A DNA stretch of 64,000 nt from the NCBI RefSeq assembly GCF_963677075.1, contig NZ_OY781873.1, positions 1,302,001-1,366,000 of the forward strand. Reading direction: 5' to 3'. The stretch's first letter is position 1, and the number at the start of each line of letters is the position of its first letter. The notes under the pieces were generated by a model. The model had not been told where the DNA came from. It saw only the letters and a program-made list of their open reading frames with translations, and did no database searches. The position numbers were made by a program, and so were the translations under genes. The DNA comes from an uncultured Sphaerochaeta sp. GTDB lineage: Bacteria > Spirochaetota > Spirochaetia > Sphaerochaetales > Sphaerochaetaceae. This document shows, one piece after another, positions 35,869-43,288 of this stretch.

Positions 35869-37110
35869 ATGGATATCCGTCGTCTGAGATTATGGGAGAG
35901 CAGGAATGCTACCGTCCTTACCAATGACCTGATTCAGGTGGTATTGGAAGATCAGGGTGGCATGGTGCTTGAGCTGAGTGCGCTCTTGTCCCAAGGAGGA
36001 CGGATAAATGCCCATCTGGTTCCGTATTACCGTGGAACAGGCACCTCTGTATTCAGTGATGAGAATGCTGAGTTCTGGAAGACCAGCCCCTATCTTTATC
36101 AGAGGGCTGGTTCATACTTCAGCTTTCCCAACTATGGTCCTGCATATGATGCAGTCCAGGGAGCACAAGATCAGAGTGGGTTTACCTCTTCTTCCTACTG
36201 GATGGTAGAGCGATACGGTACCGATCCAGAGTTTGGTGGGGTTTGGCTCATGAGCATGGTAAGGAACAGGAAAGAGCACTATATGGTGAGAAAGATTGAT
36301 ATGCTGCTGCCAAATCATCCTGTGCACTATACGGCGGTCTTTATCACCAACAATGGTAGTGAGGACATGCTTGCCAACACTGCTTGGAATAATGAGATCG
36401 GCTCCCCCTTTCTCGAGTCTGGCTGTGTGCTTAATGCCAGCGCTCAAAGTTGGCAGACAGGGCCAGAGGAGACTCTTCCTGGGATTGCTTCCCGCTTACA
36501 GCCCAACGCCCAATTTGATGACTGGAGGAAGGCACCTCTCAAGCAGGGAGGGACGGTCGATCTAACAGAGGTTTCTCCTCCCATCGGTAAGACTGACTTT
36601 ATCAGCGGAGCCATTCCAAGGCTCAGCAACCTTGGTTGGGCGAGTGTGATCAATCCAAGGCAACAGATGGTCTACTTTACGTTCTTTCCTGGTCCACAGG
36701 CTTTGGGAGAAGGGGAGATTGGCCTGAACTTCAACAACTTCCTCTTTGACTATGGTGGGCGTACAGAGACACCCTGGACGCTCTATCCTGGTGGGATGAG
36801 CCAGCAGTACTCTCTCAACTGTGGATCAGGGACAAACAAGTTCTATGCAGGAACCAAGGAAGCTTCTGCTTCTGATACCTTGTTTGATGCTGATACTACC
36901 GTCACTGTAAGGGCAGGAGAGACACGATCACTCTATTACGCGACAGCCTTTGCTCCATATGACAATAATCGCATCGGCGGTAATTTCTATACGGTAGAAC
37001 AGGTGGTGGAGGGTATTCTCCTCAAACGCACGAAGAGTTACGCATTCATCCCAGCTGACTCGGTATTCCACTGCATCAAGACCTTGGCAAAACGCATCAT
37101 GTCCGCATGA
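35869..37110 (+). CDS. uncharacterised protein, probably carbohydrate-related
   Basis: 413 aa, no signal peptide. Start set at ATG 35869, preceded by AGAGGAG, rather than the in-frame GTG at 35842, which has none. The sequence (NDLIQVVLEDQGGMVLELSA, then an all-beta pattern with many Gly, Tyr and Trp) recalls the galactose mutarotase-like beta-sandwich fold, as in aldose epimerase and DUF4432-type proteins, but I cannot assign a family. Divergent from the GH36 gene and sharing its control region, it probably works on the same sugars. Confidence 0.75.
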   Translation: MDIRRLRLWESRNATVLTNDLIQVVLEDQGGMVLELSALLSQGGRINAHLVPYYRGTGTSVFSDENAEFWKTSPYLYQRAGSYFSFPNYGPAYDAVQGAQDQSGFTSSSYWMVERYGTDPEFGGVWLMSMVRNRKEHYMVRKIDMLLPNHPVHYTAVFITNNGSEDMLANTAWNNEIGSPFLESGCVLNASAQSWQTGPEETLPGIASRLQPNAQFDDWRKAPLKQGGTVDLTEVSPPIGKTDFISGAIPRLSNLGWASVINPRQQMVYFTFFPGPQALGEGEIGLNFNNFLFDYGGRTETPWTLYPGGMSQQYSLNCGSGTNKFYAGTKEASASDTLFDADTTVTVRAGETRSLYYATAFAPYDNNRIGGNFYTVEQVVEGILLKRTKSYAFIPADSVFHCIKTLAKRIMSA

Positions 37111-37117
37111 CTGAAAG

Positions 37118-37145
37118 AAGACCACCCCGGCGAAAGGGTGGTCTT
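37118..37145 (+). terminator. hairpin terminator
   Basis: Perfect 10-bp stem AAGACCACCC/GGGTGGTCTT with an 8-nt loop, 7 bp after the stop codon. No T-run follows, so it may instead be an mRNA-stabilising hairpin. Confidence 0.65.
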
Positions 37146-37168
37146 GGACAGACAAGTTTGTATTGGAT

Positions 37169-37780
37169 CTAAGTATGTAAGCGCCAGGTGAAGTTAAAAG
37201 TAATGGTACCGGAGTACGTGTCCTGAGGTGCGTTATCAAAAGAGTCAGTGATCAAGTACTATTGATAGATAATCCCATAACTTTCCATAAACAGATGACC
37301 CTGCGTAGCAGCTGAATTCTGCTGCGTGGTGACAAATAGCTCATTTAAATGATCCCACGGTTTCTGAAGCAGTATTGTAATCAACACTGTTCACTGTTGC
37401 GGTCGTAGTCTATTTCAGGTAGGTATTGGTTGCAGAGTTTCGCAACAGATTCCATCTTATCAGCCTTGATGTATACAGATAACTCCATCACGCTTGTTGT
37501 TGATTACCAGATTCATATGAAAGCAACTTCAGTAGCTGTTCCCGTGTTAAGATCGAACAGGAGATAGTGATCTGAGTTGCACGTTATGGCTGAATTCCAA
37601 TCGTTCGACCGTTGGTCACCTGGAGAACTCAGTTTCGATGTGATAGCAAGGTAGTTCAAGCCAGTAACCTGTGTGGATACATCAAATGAAGATGTAGCTC
37701 CACCATTGACTACAGCCAGAACTCCTAGCCATCGAAGCGATAGCCAGTACCAACAAAGTTGCAATAATATTCTTCTTCAT
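37169..37780 (-). pseudogene. decayed gene of a small secreted-protein family
   Basis: Begins MKKNIIATLLVLAIASMA, a signal peptide like that of the intact paralogue at 42315 (MKKTIAILLVLVIGMAG). A frameshift right after it leads to GATSSFDVSTQVTGLNYLAI, then more stops and shifts. The end still reads DNAPQDTYSGTITFNFTWR before a stop at 37169. The ends of the intact paralogue (TDYIGYIHFNIATI) and of the protein at 10998 (GDYRDTITVEVE) have the same pattern. Its promoter and leader remain in good condition although the frame is destroyed. Confidence 0.85.
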
Positions 37781-37839
37781 TTTAAACATCCTTTTAGGAG
37801 CTACACTCCAGTGCAAGTCATTTATGCTTTCCCAAGCAC
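37781..37839 (-). promoter_or_regulatory. conserved leader, copy 1
   Basis: The 5' leader of the pseudogene. It shares with the leader at 42864-42926 an ordered series of blocks: ACAAA, GCTT-GGGAAA, ACTTGCAC, a small GC hairpin (here GGAG-TGTA-GCTCC) and AAAAGGATG just before the start codon. It matches no riboswitch I know. Confidence 0.55.
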
Positions 37840-37845
37840 ATTTGT

Positions 37846-37874
37846 ATAATAGTAATTCTAAGGACTTATGTCAA
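37846..37874 (-). promoter_or_regulatory. strong promoter of the pseudogene
   Basis: Minus-strand TTGACA (37869-37874), 17-bp spacer, TATTAT (37846-37851). The -35 and following bases (TTGACATAAGTC) are identical to those of the intact paralogue's promoter at 42933-42961. Confidence 0.85.
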
Positions 37875-38203
37875 CAGGTGTGATTAGTTTTTTGAAATAT
37901 ACTGAGTATTACAATAGAAAATTTTGCGAATAAAATTTATAAGTATATTATAATATATAATAATAAAAAATTCTTAACGTAAGATAAACTTATATCAACT
38001 TATAGCAATCAAAGTTTGCTATTTGTGTATGTATTACAATAGCTATACGTATAGTGTCAGAAAATTTCTGTGTAATGTACTAACTATGACAGAAGTTGGT
38101 GAAATATATGCCTATTTACTGATAATCTATACTGATTTTGACAATATCTCATTAAATATGGGTAGAAGTTTGTAGAAGTGGCTGTATGTAGATCAAAGAA
38201 TAA
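37875..38203. other. AT-rich spacer without genes
   Basis: About 330 bp, very AT-rich (a long TATTATAATATATAATAATA-like run near 37942-37970). No ORF with a ribosome site and no stable hairpin seen. Confidence 0.6.
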
Positions 38204-38232
38204 TTCTAATACAAGTGGAATTATCCTATAAT
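38204..38232 (+). promoter_or_regulatory. possible promoter of the AraC/GyrI gene
   Basis: Perfect -10 TATAAT (38227-38232) with a poor -35 (TTCTAA, 38204-38209) at 17 bp. A weak -35 suits a gene that needs an activator. Confidence 0.45.
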
Positions 38233-38309
38233 CTGAAACTGAGCAAGGACGGTCAAGCTCAAGTTTTGTTTCTCAGCTAGAGTGCAGTCAATGGAGATGT
38301 AAGGTGACT

Positions 38310-39191
38310 ATGAAAGAAGAACACAAAGAAGCGGTCCAAAGGATGCTGGAGTTTATTGATGAGCATCTAAGTAAGCCAATCACACTACATCAACTGACAC
38401 AGGCTGCCCAGTATTCCCCCTGGCATAGCGCGCGAATGTTCAAGGAGGCTACTGGTATGGCTCCCTTCACTTACTTGAGGCACCGGCGTTTGAGTGAAGC
38501 CGCAAGAAGATTGGAGAAGCCAGAACAGAAGGTGGTGGATGTGGCGTTTGGCTTTGTGTTTGATTCTCATGAAGGATTCACAAGGGCGTTCTCAAAACAG
38601 TTTGGAATGAACCCCCATGAGTTCAGGCAGCACTGGAATGAGTTTGTCACGAATAGAGCTGAACGTCGCACAACAACCCCAAAACAAGATTCTGAAGGAG
38701 AGACAACAATGAAGACTGTATTCGTACAAGTGGTGGATCGACCGGAGCGAAAAGCTATTGTAAAGAGCTCGCAGAAGGCAACTGACTACTTATCCTATTG
38801 TGAAGAGGTTGGTTGTGATGTCTGGGAGGTCCTAAGTTCAATCAAGGAAGCACTCTACGAACCGGTAGGGATGTGGATGCCTGAGAATTTGAGAAGAATC
38901 GGAACTGGTGAATACATGCAGGGGGTAGAGGTTCCCAAAGACTTTGCTGGAACTGTTCCCAAGGGGTACGATCTGATTGATCTGCCTGTATGTCAGATGA
39001 TGATATTCCAGGGCCCTCCGTTCGAGGATGAGGACTATGAGGAAGCAATAGCAGGACTGTGGGATGTGATGAAGAAGTATGATCCAACATTCTACGGGTT
39101 TGCCTGGGCAGACGAAGATGGTCCCAGGTTCCAGATGGAGCCATTGGGATACAGAGGATATATAGAAGCAAGGCCTTGTAAGAGGATCTGA
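38310..39191 (+). CDS. AraC-family regulator with GyrI-like effector domain
   Basis: 293 aa. The N-terminal 110 residues hold two helix-turn-helix motifs of the AraC type (ITLHQLTQAAQYSPWHSARM and VVDVAFGFVFDSHEGFTRAF), ending FGMNPHEFR. After a linker, about 135-293 form a GyrI-like (SOUL-fold) domain that in relatives such as Rob and BmrR-like proteins binds hydrophobic or cationic compounds. Start at ATG 38310 (AAGGTG 5 bp before); a GTG at 38304 is also in frame. No clear target gene is adjacent, so self-control or a distant drug-efflux gene are possible. Confidence 0.9.
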   Translation: MKEEHKEAVQRMLEFIDEHLSKPITLHQLTQAAQYSPWHSARMFKEATGMAPFTYLRHRRLSEAARRLEKPEQKVVDVAFGFVFDSHEGFTRAFSKQFGMNPHEFRQHWNEFVTNRAERRTTTPKQDSEGETTMKTVFVQVVDRPERKAIVKSSQKATDYLSYCEEVGCDVWEVLSSIKEALYEPVGMWMPENLRRIGTGEYMQGVEVPKDFAGTVPKGYDLIDLPVCQMMIFQGPPFEDEDYEEAIAGLWDVMKKYDPTFYGFAWADEDGPRFQMEPLGYRGYIEARPCKRI

Positions 39192-39219
39192 GAGATAAGG
39201 TAAGCCTTATAATGTATTG

Positions 39220-39244
39220 CAGCCTCCCTGAATAGGGGAGGCTG
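39220..39244 (+). terminator. intrinsic terminator of the AraC/GyrI gene
   Basis: Perfect 9-bp stem CAGCCTCCC/GGGAGGCTG with a 7-nt loop, then ATTAAATTT. Confidence 0.8.
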
Positions 39245-39340
39245 ATTAAATTTCGGTTGAGCAAAGCGGCCAAGACAAGAATCTTGTTCAATAGGAACAA
39301 AGCCAGTTCAGACAGATCCAATGTTGGCCGTTGTGGATTC

Positions 39341-39366
39341 TGTGACAATCTTACCTGGAACCCGGA
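39341..39366. repeat. TGTGACA...CCTGG repeat, left copy
   Basis: TGTGACAATCTTACCTGGAA is related to 41997-42020 and 42035-42058 (consensus TGTGACA(A/G)TnnTnCCTGG). Spaced repeats of this kind are found at the ends of IS21-type and similar elements; the IS66 element is inserted between this copy and the other two. Confidence 0.55.
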
Positions 39367-39498
39367 ATCAGCAACTCACGCTTCCAGTGCCTTAAAATGC
39401 CGCTTTCTGAGTAAGCGCACTATAAATCGCTCTTAATCAACCGAATCTCCTTCAATAGAATGAACACAATCATCAATCAAGGAAAGGAGAAGTAATCG

Positions 39499-39837
39499 AT
39501 GCACTATCACACCTATACTAGGAAAGAGAAGCTTGCTCACCTGGAGCGGGCAAAAGCCGTCAGAGAAGAAGGAAAAGGATCCTTCTTGTCATACGCTCAA
39601 ACCGCAGGAATAGGAAGAAGCACCTTCTACAAGTGGATGCATACATATGGGTATTATGAGGAAGACTACGACCCCAAGCCTATCATTCCCTTCGTCGGTT
39701 TGGGTAAGCCAGTGGATAAACAACCGGCTGGGGACCAGAAGTTGGTAGTGCATGTCTTTGGTGCGAAAATCGAGGTAAGCCTGTCAGGCAATTTCCTGGA
39801 ATTGCTTCAAGGCATACGGATTGAGAGCTCTATCTAG
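39499..39837 (+). CDS. tnpA: IS66 TnpA-like accessory protein
   Basis: 112 aa. The N-terminal part is a predicted helix-turn-helix (FLSYAQTAGIGRSTFYKWMH) and the C-terminal part (VVHVFGAKIEVSLSGNFLEL) resembles the end of IS66 TnpA proteins. GGAAAGGAG precedes the start. Unusually, it faces tnpB and tnpC instead of leading them, and its stop overlaps the tnpC stop by 8 bp. Confidence 0.72.
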   Translation: MHYHTYTRKEKLAHLERAKAVREEGKGSFLSYAQTAGIGRSTFYKWMHTYGYYEEDYDPKPIIPFVGLGKPVDKQPAGDQKLVVHVFGAKIEVSLSGNFLELLQGIRIESSI

Positions 39838-41488
39838 TGGCGCCAACGAAGTTGTATACCGTGGTTCTCTGTGGATCAGGTTTAGCATTCAAACGCCTGT
39901 TTCTCAGCTCATCCAGTATTGAGAGATCAATGTTCCACGGCAGCAGGGCCTCACGCTGCTCGTCGGTGCTGCAGCCGGGACCGAAGGTACAGAGGGCCTC
40001 CACGTAATCCATTGGATTGAGGGAAGATCGTTTGGCCGTCTCTATCATTGAGTAGAAGAAGGCTGAGGCATCTGCTCCATCGACGGATTGGGAAAAAAGC
40101 CAATTTTTGCGACCTGTCGCAAATGCTTTGGCCACCAATTCACACGAATTGTTCGAAGGGGTCGCCTCGACAACATCCAGGTAGGTCCTCATGTACGGCT
40201 TGTAGGTGTACAGGTAGTCAAGGGCCTTTCCCATCGCCCCTTTCGGGGAGTACTGCCTGCGGGTGTCCTCGGCCATGGCATACACATTGTCGATGACCTC
40301 TTCGGATTCCTGCTTTCTGGCGGCAAGGAACTGCTCTGTTGAGATTTCCCCGCAACGGAGCATCTTCCTGTACTGCTCATCGATGTCATAGAGCTTGGCC
40401 ACTTCCTTGACAATCTCCAGTGCATGCATGTCATGCTTGTTGAGCTTGAGGATCTTCTTCAGCTGTCGTACTGCATGGACCCAGCAGACGCAATGCTTGT
40501 CATAGGTGAGATATCCCTTGAGCCCATCGGTCATCAGGTGGGATGTGTAGCCATGCTTGGTCATATCCTCGAACAATACCTCACGTGAACGGCCCTGGAT
40601 GTAGTCCAGCAGCACGAGACTCTGGGTCTTGCGCGTCTGCACGTCGTAGGTGTCGCCTATGGTTATGTACATGAACCCGTTCTTCGAAACCTTGCCCGAA
40701 GGGCCTTTCACATTCAGCACCGAGACCCTGGTCTCGTCCTTGCTTATGAATGCCGAACGGTAGACCCGCTTCTTGAGGTACTCCACAAAGGGAAGCAACT
40801 CCTCGTAGTAGGTTATCACCCAGGAGGCCAGCTTCTGCCTTGAGAGGAAGTAGCCATCCCTGCGGAAGATTTCCTCCTGCCGGTACAGGGGAAGGTGGTC
40901 GTCAAACTTGCTGACCACCACACCCGCCACCAGGCTGGGGGATGCCCCTAGCGTCGATGTTTTGGAAGGAAAGAGGATCCTCTTGTTGTTGTCCCTGTCC
41001 GCTTCCACATCAAGTGTGCGGTACTGGGGATAGTGATGGCGCTCGACCACGATCTTGCGGGGAACGACGGCAATCTTGCTGATCACCTTGTCCTCGACCC
41101 GCTTGTAGGAAATACCGTCATTGCCGGTGATCACATCGTCACATCCCTCGGTATGGAATACATCGCATACAGGGGTTCCGGCAGGTGCTGTGCAGGCATT
41201 GACCCTTGGGCGCTTCTTCCGGCTGTGTGCCGCAACCTCGGTGGCTTCCTCTTTCCCGGGAATTTCCGAAAGCACTGCATCCAGGATCTCAAGTTCCTGG
41301 AACAACCAGCCGATCTGTTCGGATGAGGGGAGGTATCGCTCTGCTGTCCTGAGCTTGTACAGCTCCCTGAGATTAGCGATTTCCTCATCCTTTTTCTGAA
41401 CGATCGAAGAAAGGTTGAGAGCCAATGCAGCAAGGTCCTCACGTGACATCCGGGCTAGGTTTTCCTTCGTGATCTTCATATCGTCCAT
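39830..41488 (-). CDS. tnpC: IS66 transposase TnpC
   Basis: 552-aa DDE transposase. N-terminal coiled coil (IVQKKDEEIANLRELYKLRT), a zinc-finger-like segment (CDVFHTEGC), central catalytic core (ISKDETRVSVLN gives the first Asp; HLMTDGLKGYLTY the second; the Glu lies after NNSCELVAKAFATGRKNWLF), and the short IS66 C-terminal domain ending YNFVGATR. Full length with no disruptions, so probably active. Confidence 0.95.
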   Translation of the reverse strand: MDDMKITKENLARMSREDLAALALNLSSIVQKKDEEIANLRELYKLRTAERYLPSSEQIGWLFQELEILDAVLSEIPGKEEATEVAAHSRKKRPRVNACTAPAGTPVCDVFHTEGCDDVITGNDGISYKRVEDKVISKIAVVPRKIVVERHHYPQYRTLDVEADRDNNKRILFPSKTSTLGASPSLVAGVVVSKFDDHLPLYRQEEIFRRDGYFLSRQKLASWVITYYEELLPFVEYLKKRVYRSAFISKDETRVSVLNVKGPSGKVSKNGFMYITIGDTYDVQTRKTQSLVLLDYIQGRSREVLFEDMTKHGYTSHLMTDGLKGYLTYDKHCVCWVHAVRQLKKILKLNKHDMHALEIVKEVAKLYDIDEQYRKMLRCGEISTEQFLAARKQESEEVIDNVYAMAEDTRRQYSPKGAMGKALDYLYTYKPYMRTYLDVVEATPSNNSCELVAKAFATGRKNWLFSQSVDGADASAFFYSMIETAKRSSLNPMDYVEALCTFGPGCSTDEQREALLPWNIDLSILDELRNRRLNAKPDPQRTTVYNFVGATR

Positions 41489-41560
41489 GGATGAATGATA
41501 GCAGAAAACGAAGGTTTGCTCAATAGATTTGGCATAAATAAGGTATTTCAGGACATCATT

Positions 41561-41911
41561 TTAGCCTACATATCTTGGATTGAGAACGGGAAACCTTCTC
41601 CAGACATCATAGCCTTTCAGCAACAGGAGCAGGTCTGGAATTTCCACCTGGAGCGCCTCTTCCTCGGTGTTGGGCCATCTGAACGATGAGCCACATTCAA
41701 GCCGCTTGATGATCTCGACCCAGCCGTTGCGGTCCCAGACAATTGCCTTTATCGTTCTCCTGGTTCCGCCGCAAAACAAGAACACCGACTTGGAAAAGGG
41801 CTCGAGTCTCATCTCGTTCTGAACGATGTATGCCAGGCTGGGGGATCCTTTCCTCATATCCGTTACCCCTGGCTTGATGTAAAAATCATAATCCTCAAGA
41901 TTGATATCCAT
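41561..41911 (-). CDS. tnpB: IS66 Orf2-like protein TnpB
   Basis: 116 aa, the IS66 Orf2 family: YIKPGVTDMRKGSPSLAYIV at the start, then SVFLFCGGTRRTIKAIVWD and EIIKRLECGSSFRWP. Needed for IS66 transposition though its role is unclear. Lies 72 bp upstream of tnpC. Confidence 0.93.
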   Translation of the reverse strand: MDINLEDYDFYIKPGVTDMRKGSPSLAYIVQNEMRLEPFSKSVFLFCGGTRRTIKAIVWDRNGWVEIIKRLECGSSFRWPNTEEEALQVEIPDLLLLLKGYDVWRRFPVLNPRYVG

Positions 41912-41996
41912 TGTTCGCCTCCATAGATGAGAGGCTATTGGTTTTCAGACAGGATTTGAATAGTGATTTATAGTGCGCTTACCTTTCTGAGGAAAA

Positions 41997-42058
41997 TGTG
42001 ACAATTCTTCCTGGTGCCGATTGTCTGTGGAAAATGTGACAGTTGTACCTGGTTCCGA
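41997..42058. repeat. two TGTGACA...CCTGG repeats, right copies
   Basis: TGTGACAATTCTTCCTGGTG (from 41997) and TGTGACAGTTGTACCTGGTT (from 42035) are 38 bp apart and each continues CCGA. They match the copy at 39341 on the other side of the IS66 insertion. Confidence 0.6.
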
Positions 42059-42061
42059 TAA

Positions 42062-42235
42062 TCCGATAATCCCTATCCCATAAACTCAGGAAAGCTGGAG
42101 GGGACGAACAATCTGATCAAGACAATCAGGAGACAATCCTACGGTTTTCGGGATACCGAGTACTTCTTCCTCAAGATCATGGAAGCAAGCAGAAAGCTCT
42201 ACTATCGGTATCAATCCCACAGAATTCTGTCCTGA
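42062..42235 (+). pseudogene. 3' remnant of an ISL3-family transposase
   Basis: The open frame ends SGKLEGTNNLIKTIRRQSYG, FRDTEYFFLKIMEASRKLYY and a stop at 42233. This is the classic C-terminus of ISL3-type transposases (G-T-NN-IK-x-I-x-R-x-x-Y-G-x-R). Everything upstream is lost; a TAA precedes the open stretch. Together with the TGTGACA repeats it shows an older element here before IS66 arrived. Confidence 0.8.
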
Positions 42236-42238
42236 GCC

Positions 42239-42274
42239 AAAAAAAATTAAGGTTGGCCAGAAGTGGCCAACCTT
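42239..42274 (-). terminator. intrinsic terminator of the small secreted-protein gene
   Basis: Perfect 11-bp stem AAGGTTGGCCA/TGGCCAACCTT (42249-42274) followed on the minus strand by AATT and eight T. Confidence 0.92.
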
Positions 42275-42314
42275 GTATTGAGAATTGAGTAAAATTTTTT
42301 CTTATTTCTGAGTT

Positions 42315-42863
42315 TTAGATAGTTGCAATATTAAAGTGAATATAACCAATATAATCTGTGGATGCTGCAGCACTGTTAAAATCGTTCTGATCGATTGAAA
42401 CTGAAATCTGTTCTGTTGCAATCTCAACACCATGTTCTACGGTACCGGTTACTTCTAATGCAGCAATGAAATTTGCTGATTCAATATTAGCTGACTCAAC
42501 AGCAGGAACCGAAGAGGCAGTCCCACAACTAACGGTATATCCGATAGTAGTATTTATTCCACTTGCAGTGAGTTTTGAGGCTCTTAGTCCGACTTTGAAT
42601 GGTGTTGTGGAATTGTTGGCTACGGCAAGAAAAGCAGTCGACCCAAGAGTTCCATCAGCGGCAACAGTAGTCTCTGCCAGTGGTACTAATCCAGTGAAAG
42701 CAGAATAGTCATTTTCTGATCCAGTTTCAATTCCGACCGAAGTAATCTTGAATTCGTTTAATGTATTAACAGTAGTAGTCAACTTAAGAGATGCATCATC
42801 CGCAGCAAACACCCCAGCCATTCCGATTACCAGTACCAATAAGATAGCAATAGTCTTTTTCAT
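42315..42863 (-). CDS. small secreted protein, intact member of a local family
   Basis: 182 aa. The signal peptide MKKTIAILLVLVIGMAGVFA ends in VFA, leaving a Thr/Ser/Ala-rich, Lys-poor beta protein that ends TDYIGYIHFNIATI. Its composition and the final strand resemble pilin-, fimbria- or coat-type beta-sandwich proteins, so export and assembly on the surface is plausible. Start at 42863 is preferred to the in-frame ATG at 42872: AAGGATG then lies at the same distance as in the pseudogene at 37780, whose frame starts at the equivalent codon. It has its own strong promoter, leader and terminator, so it is a single-gene unit, likely well expressed. Confidence 0.82.
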   Translation of the reverse strand: MKKTIAILLVLVIGMAGVFAADDASLKLTTTVNTLNEFKITSVGIETGSENDYSAFTGLVPLAETTVAADGTLGSTAFLAVANNSTTPFKVGLRASKLTASGINTTIGYTVSCGTASSVPAVESANIESANFIAALEVTGTVEHGVEIATEQISVSIDQNDFNSAAASTDYIGYIHFNIATI

Positions 42864-42926
42864 ATCATTCATCCTTTTTAAGGGCAGTGCCCTTGTGCAA
42901 GTTATTAAGCTCTTTTCCCTAAGCTT
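42864..42926 (-). promoter_or_regulatory. conserved leader, copy 2
   Basis: About 63 nt. Blocks in order: ACAAA, AAGCTTAGGGAAAAGAGCTT (self-pairing), ATAACTTGCAC, the hairpin AAGGGCACTGCCCTT, and AAAAAGGATG before the start. Same order and near-same spacing as 37781-37839, while the hairpin arms differ in sequence yet keep pairing. Confidence 0.6.
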
Positions 42927-42932
42927 GTTTGT

Positions 42933-42961
42933 ATATTAATAACAAAGGAGACTTATGTCAA
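42933..42961 (-). promoter_or_regulatory. strong promoter of the small secreted-protein gene
   Basis: Minus-strand TTGACA (42956-42961), 17-bp spacer, TAATAT (42933-42938). TTGACATAAGTC is shared with the promoter at 37846-37874. Confidence 0.88.
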
Positions 42962-43288
42962 TACTAAACGAAAAAAAGTTTGTAAAAAGTTTTTAAAATT
43001 TTAAATATTTTTTATATCTATAATTTATATACATTTATAAGATATTCATCTTATTCCAACTTGTGACAAATGGGTAGGATATCCATGGTATTCCCACAGT
43101 TTATACTTTTTGTTGGGACCCTAGGTAAGGACAAATTGAAGTGTATATGCCCAACTTACGTTATAAGTACGTCGGAAGAATTGAGGGGCTTATTCGGTCA
43201 ATTTGAATATTTATTCAGGAATAACCAGTGTATTTGGTCATTTAGCGCTTTCTATGGGCAAATACCCAGAAAATATACAGTTTGTAGT
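42962..43288. other. AT-rich spacer before the IS4 element
   Basis: No gene that I can support. A 91-codon plus frame at 43070 has no ribosome site and runs into the IS4 end. Confidence 0.5.

Larger units (their letters stand above)
39411..41982. mobile_element. complete IS66-family insertion sequence, 2,572 bp
   Basis: Terminal inverted repeats GTAAGCGCACTATAAATC (left 39411, right ending 41982) begin with the GTAAGCG typical of IS66. An 8-bp target duplication CTTTCTGA is perfect on both sides (39403-39410 and 41983-41990), the size expected for IS66. Contains tnpB and tnpC on the minus strand and a tnpA-like gene on the plus strand. Intact frames and a perfect duplication point to a recent insertion. 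Confidence 0.97.

Noticed and set aside
41495..41689. 64-codon plus frame within IS66
   Set aside because: Antisense to tnpB and the tnpB-tnpC gap.
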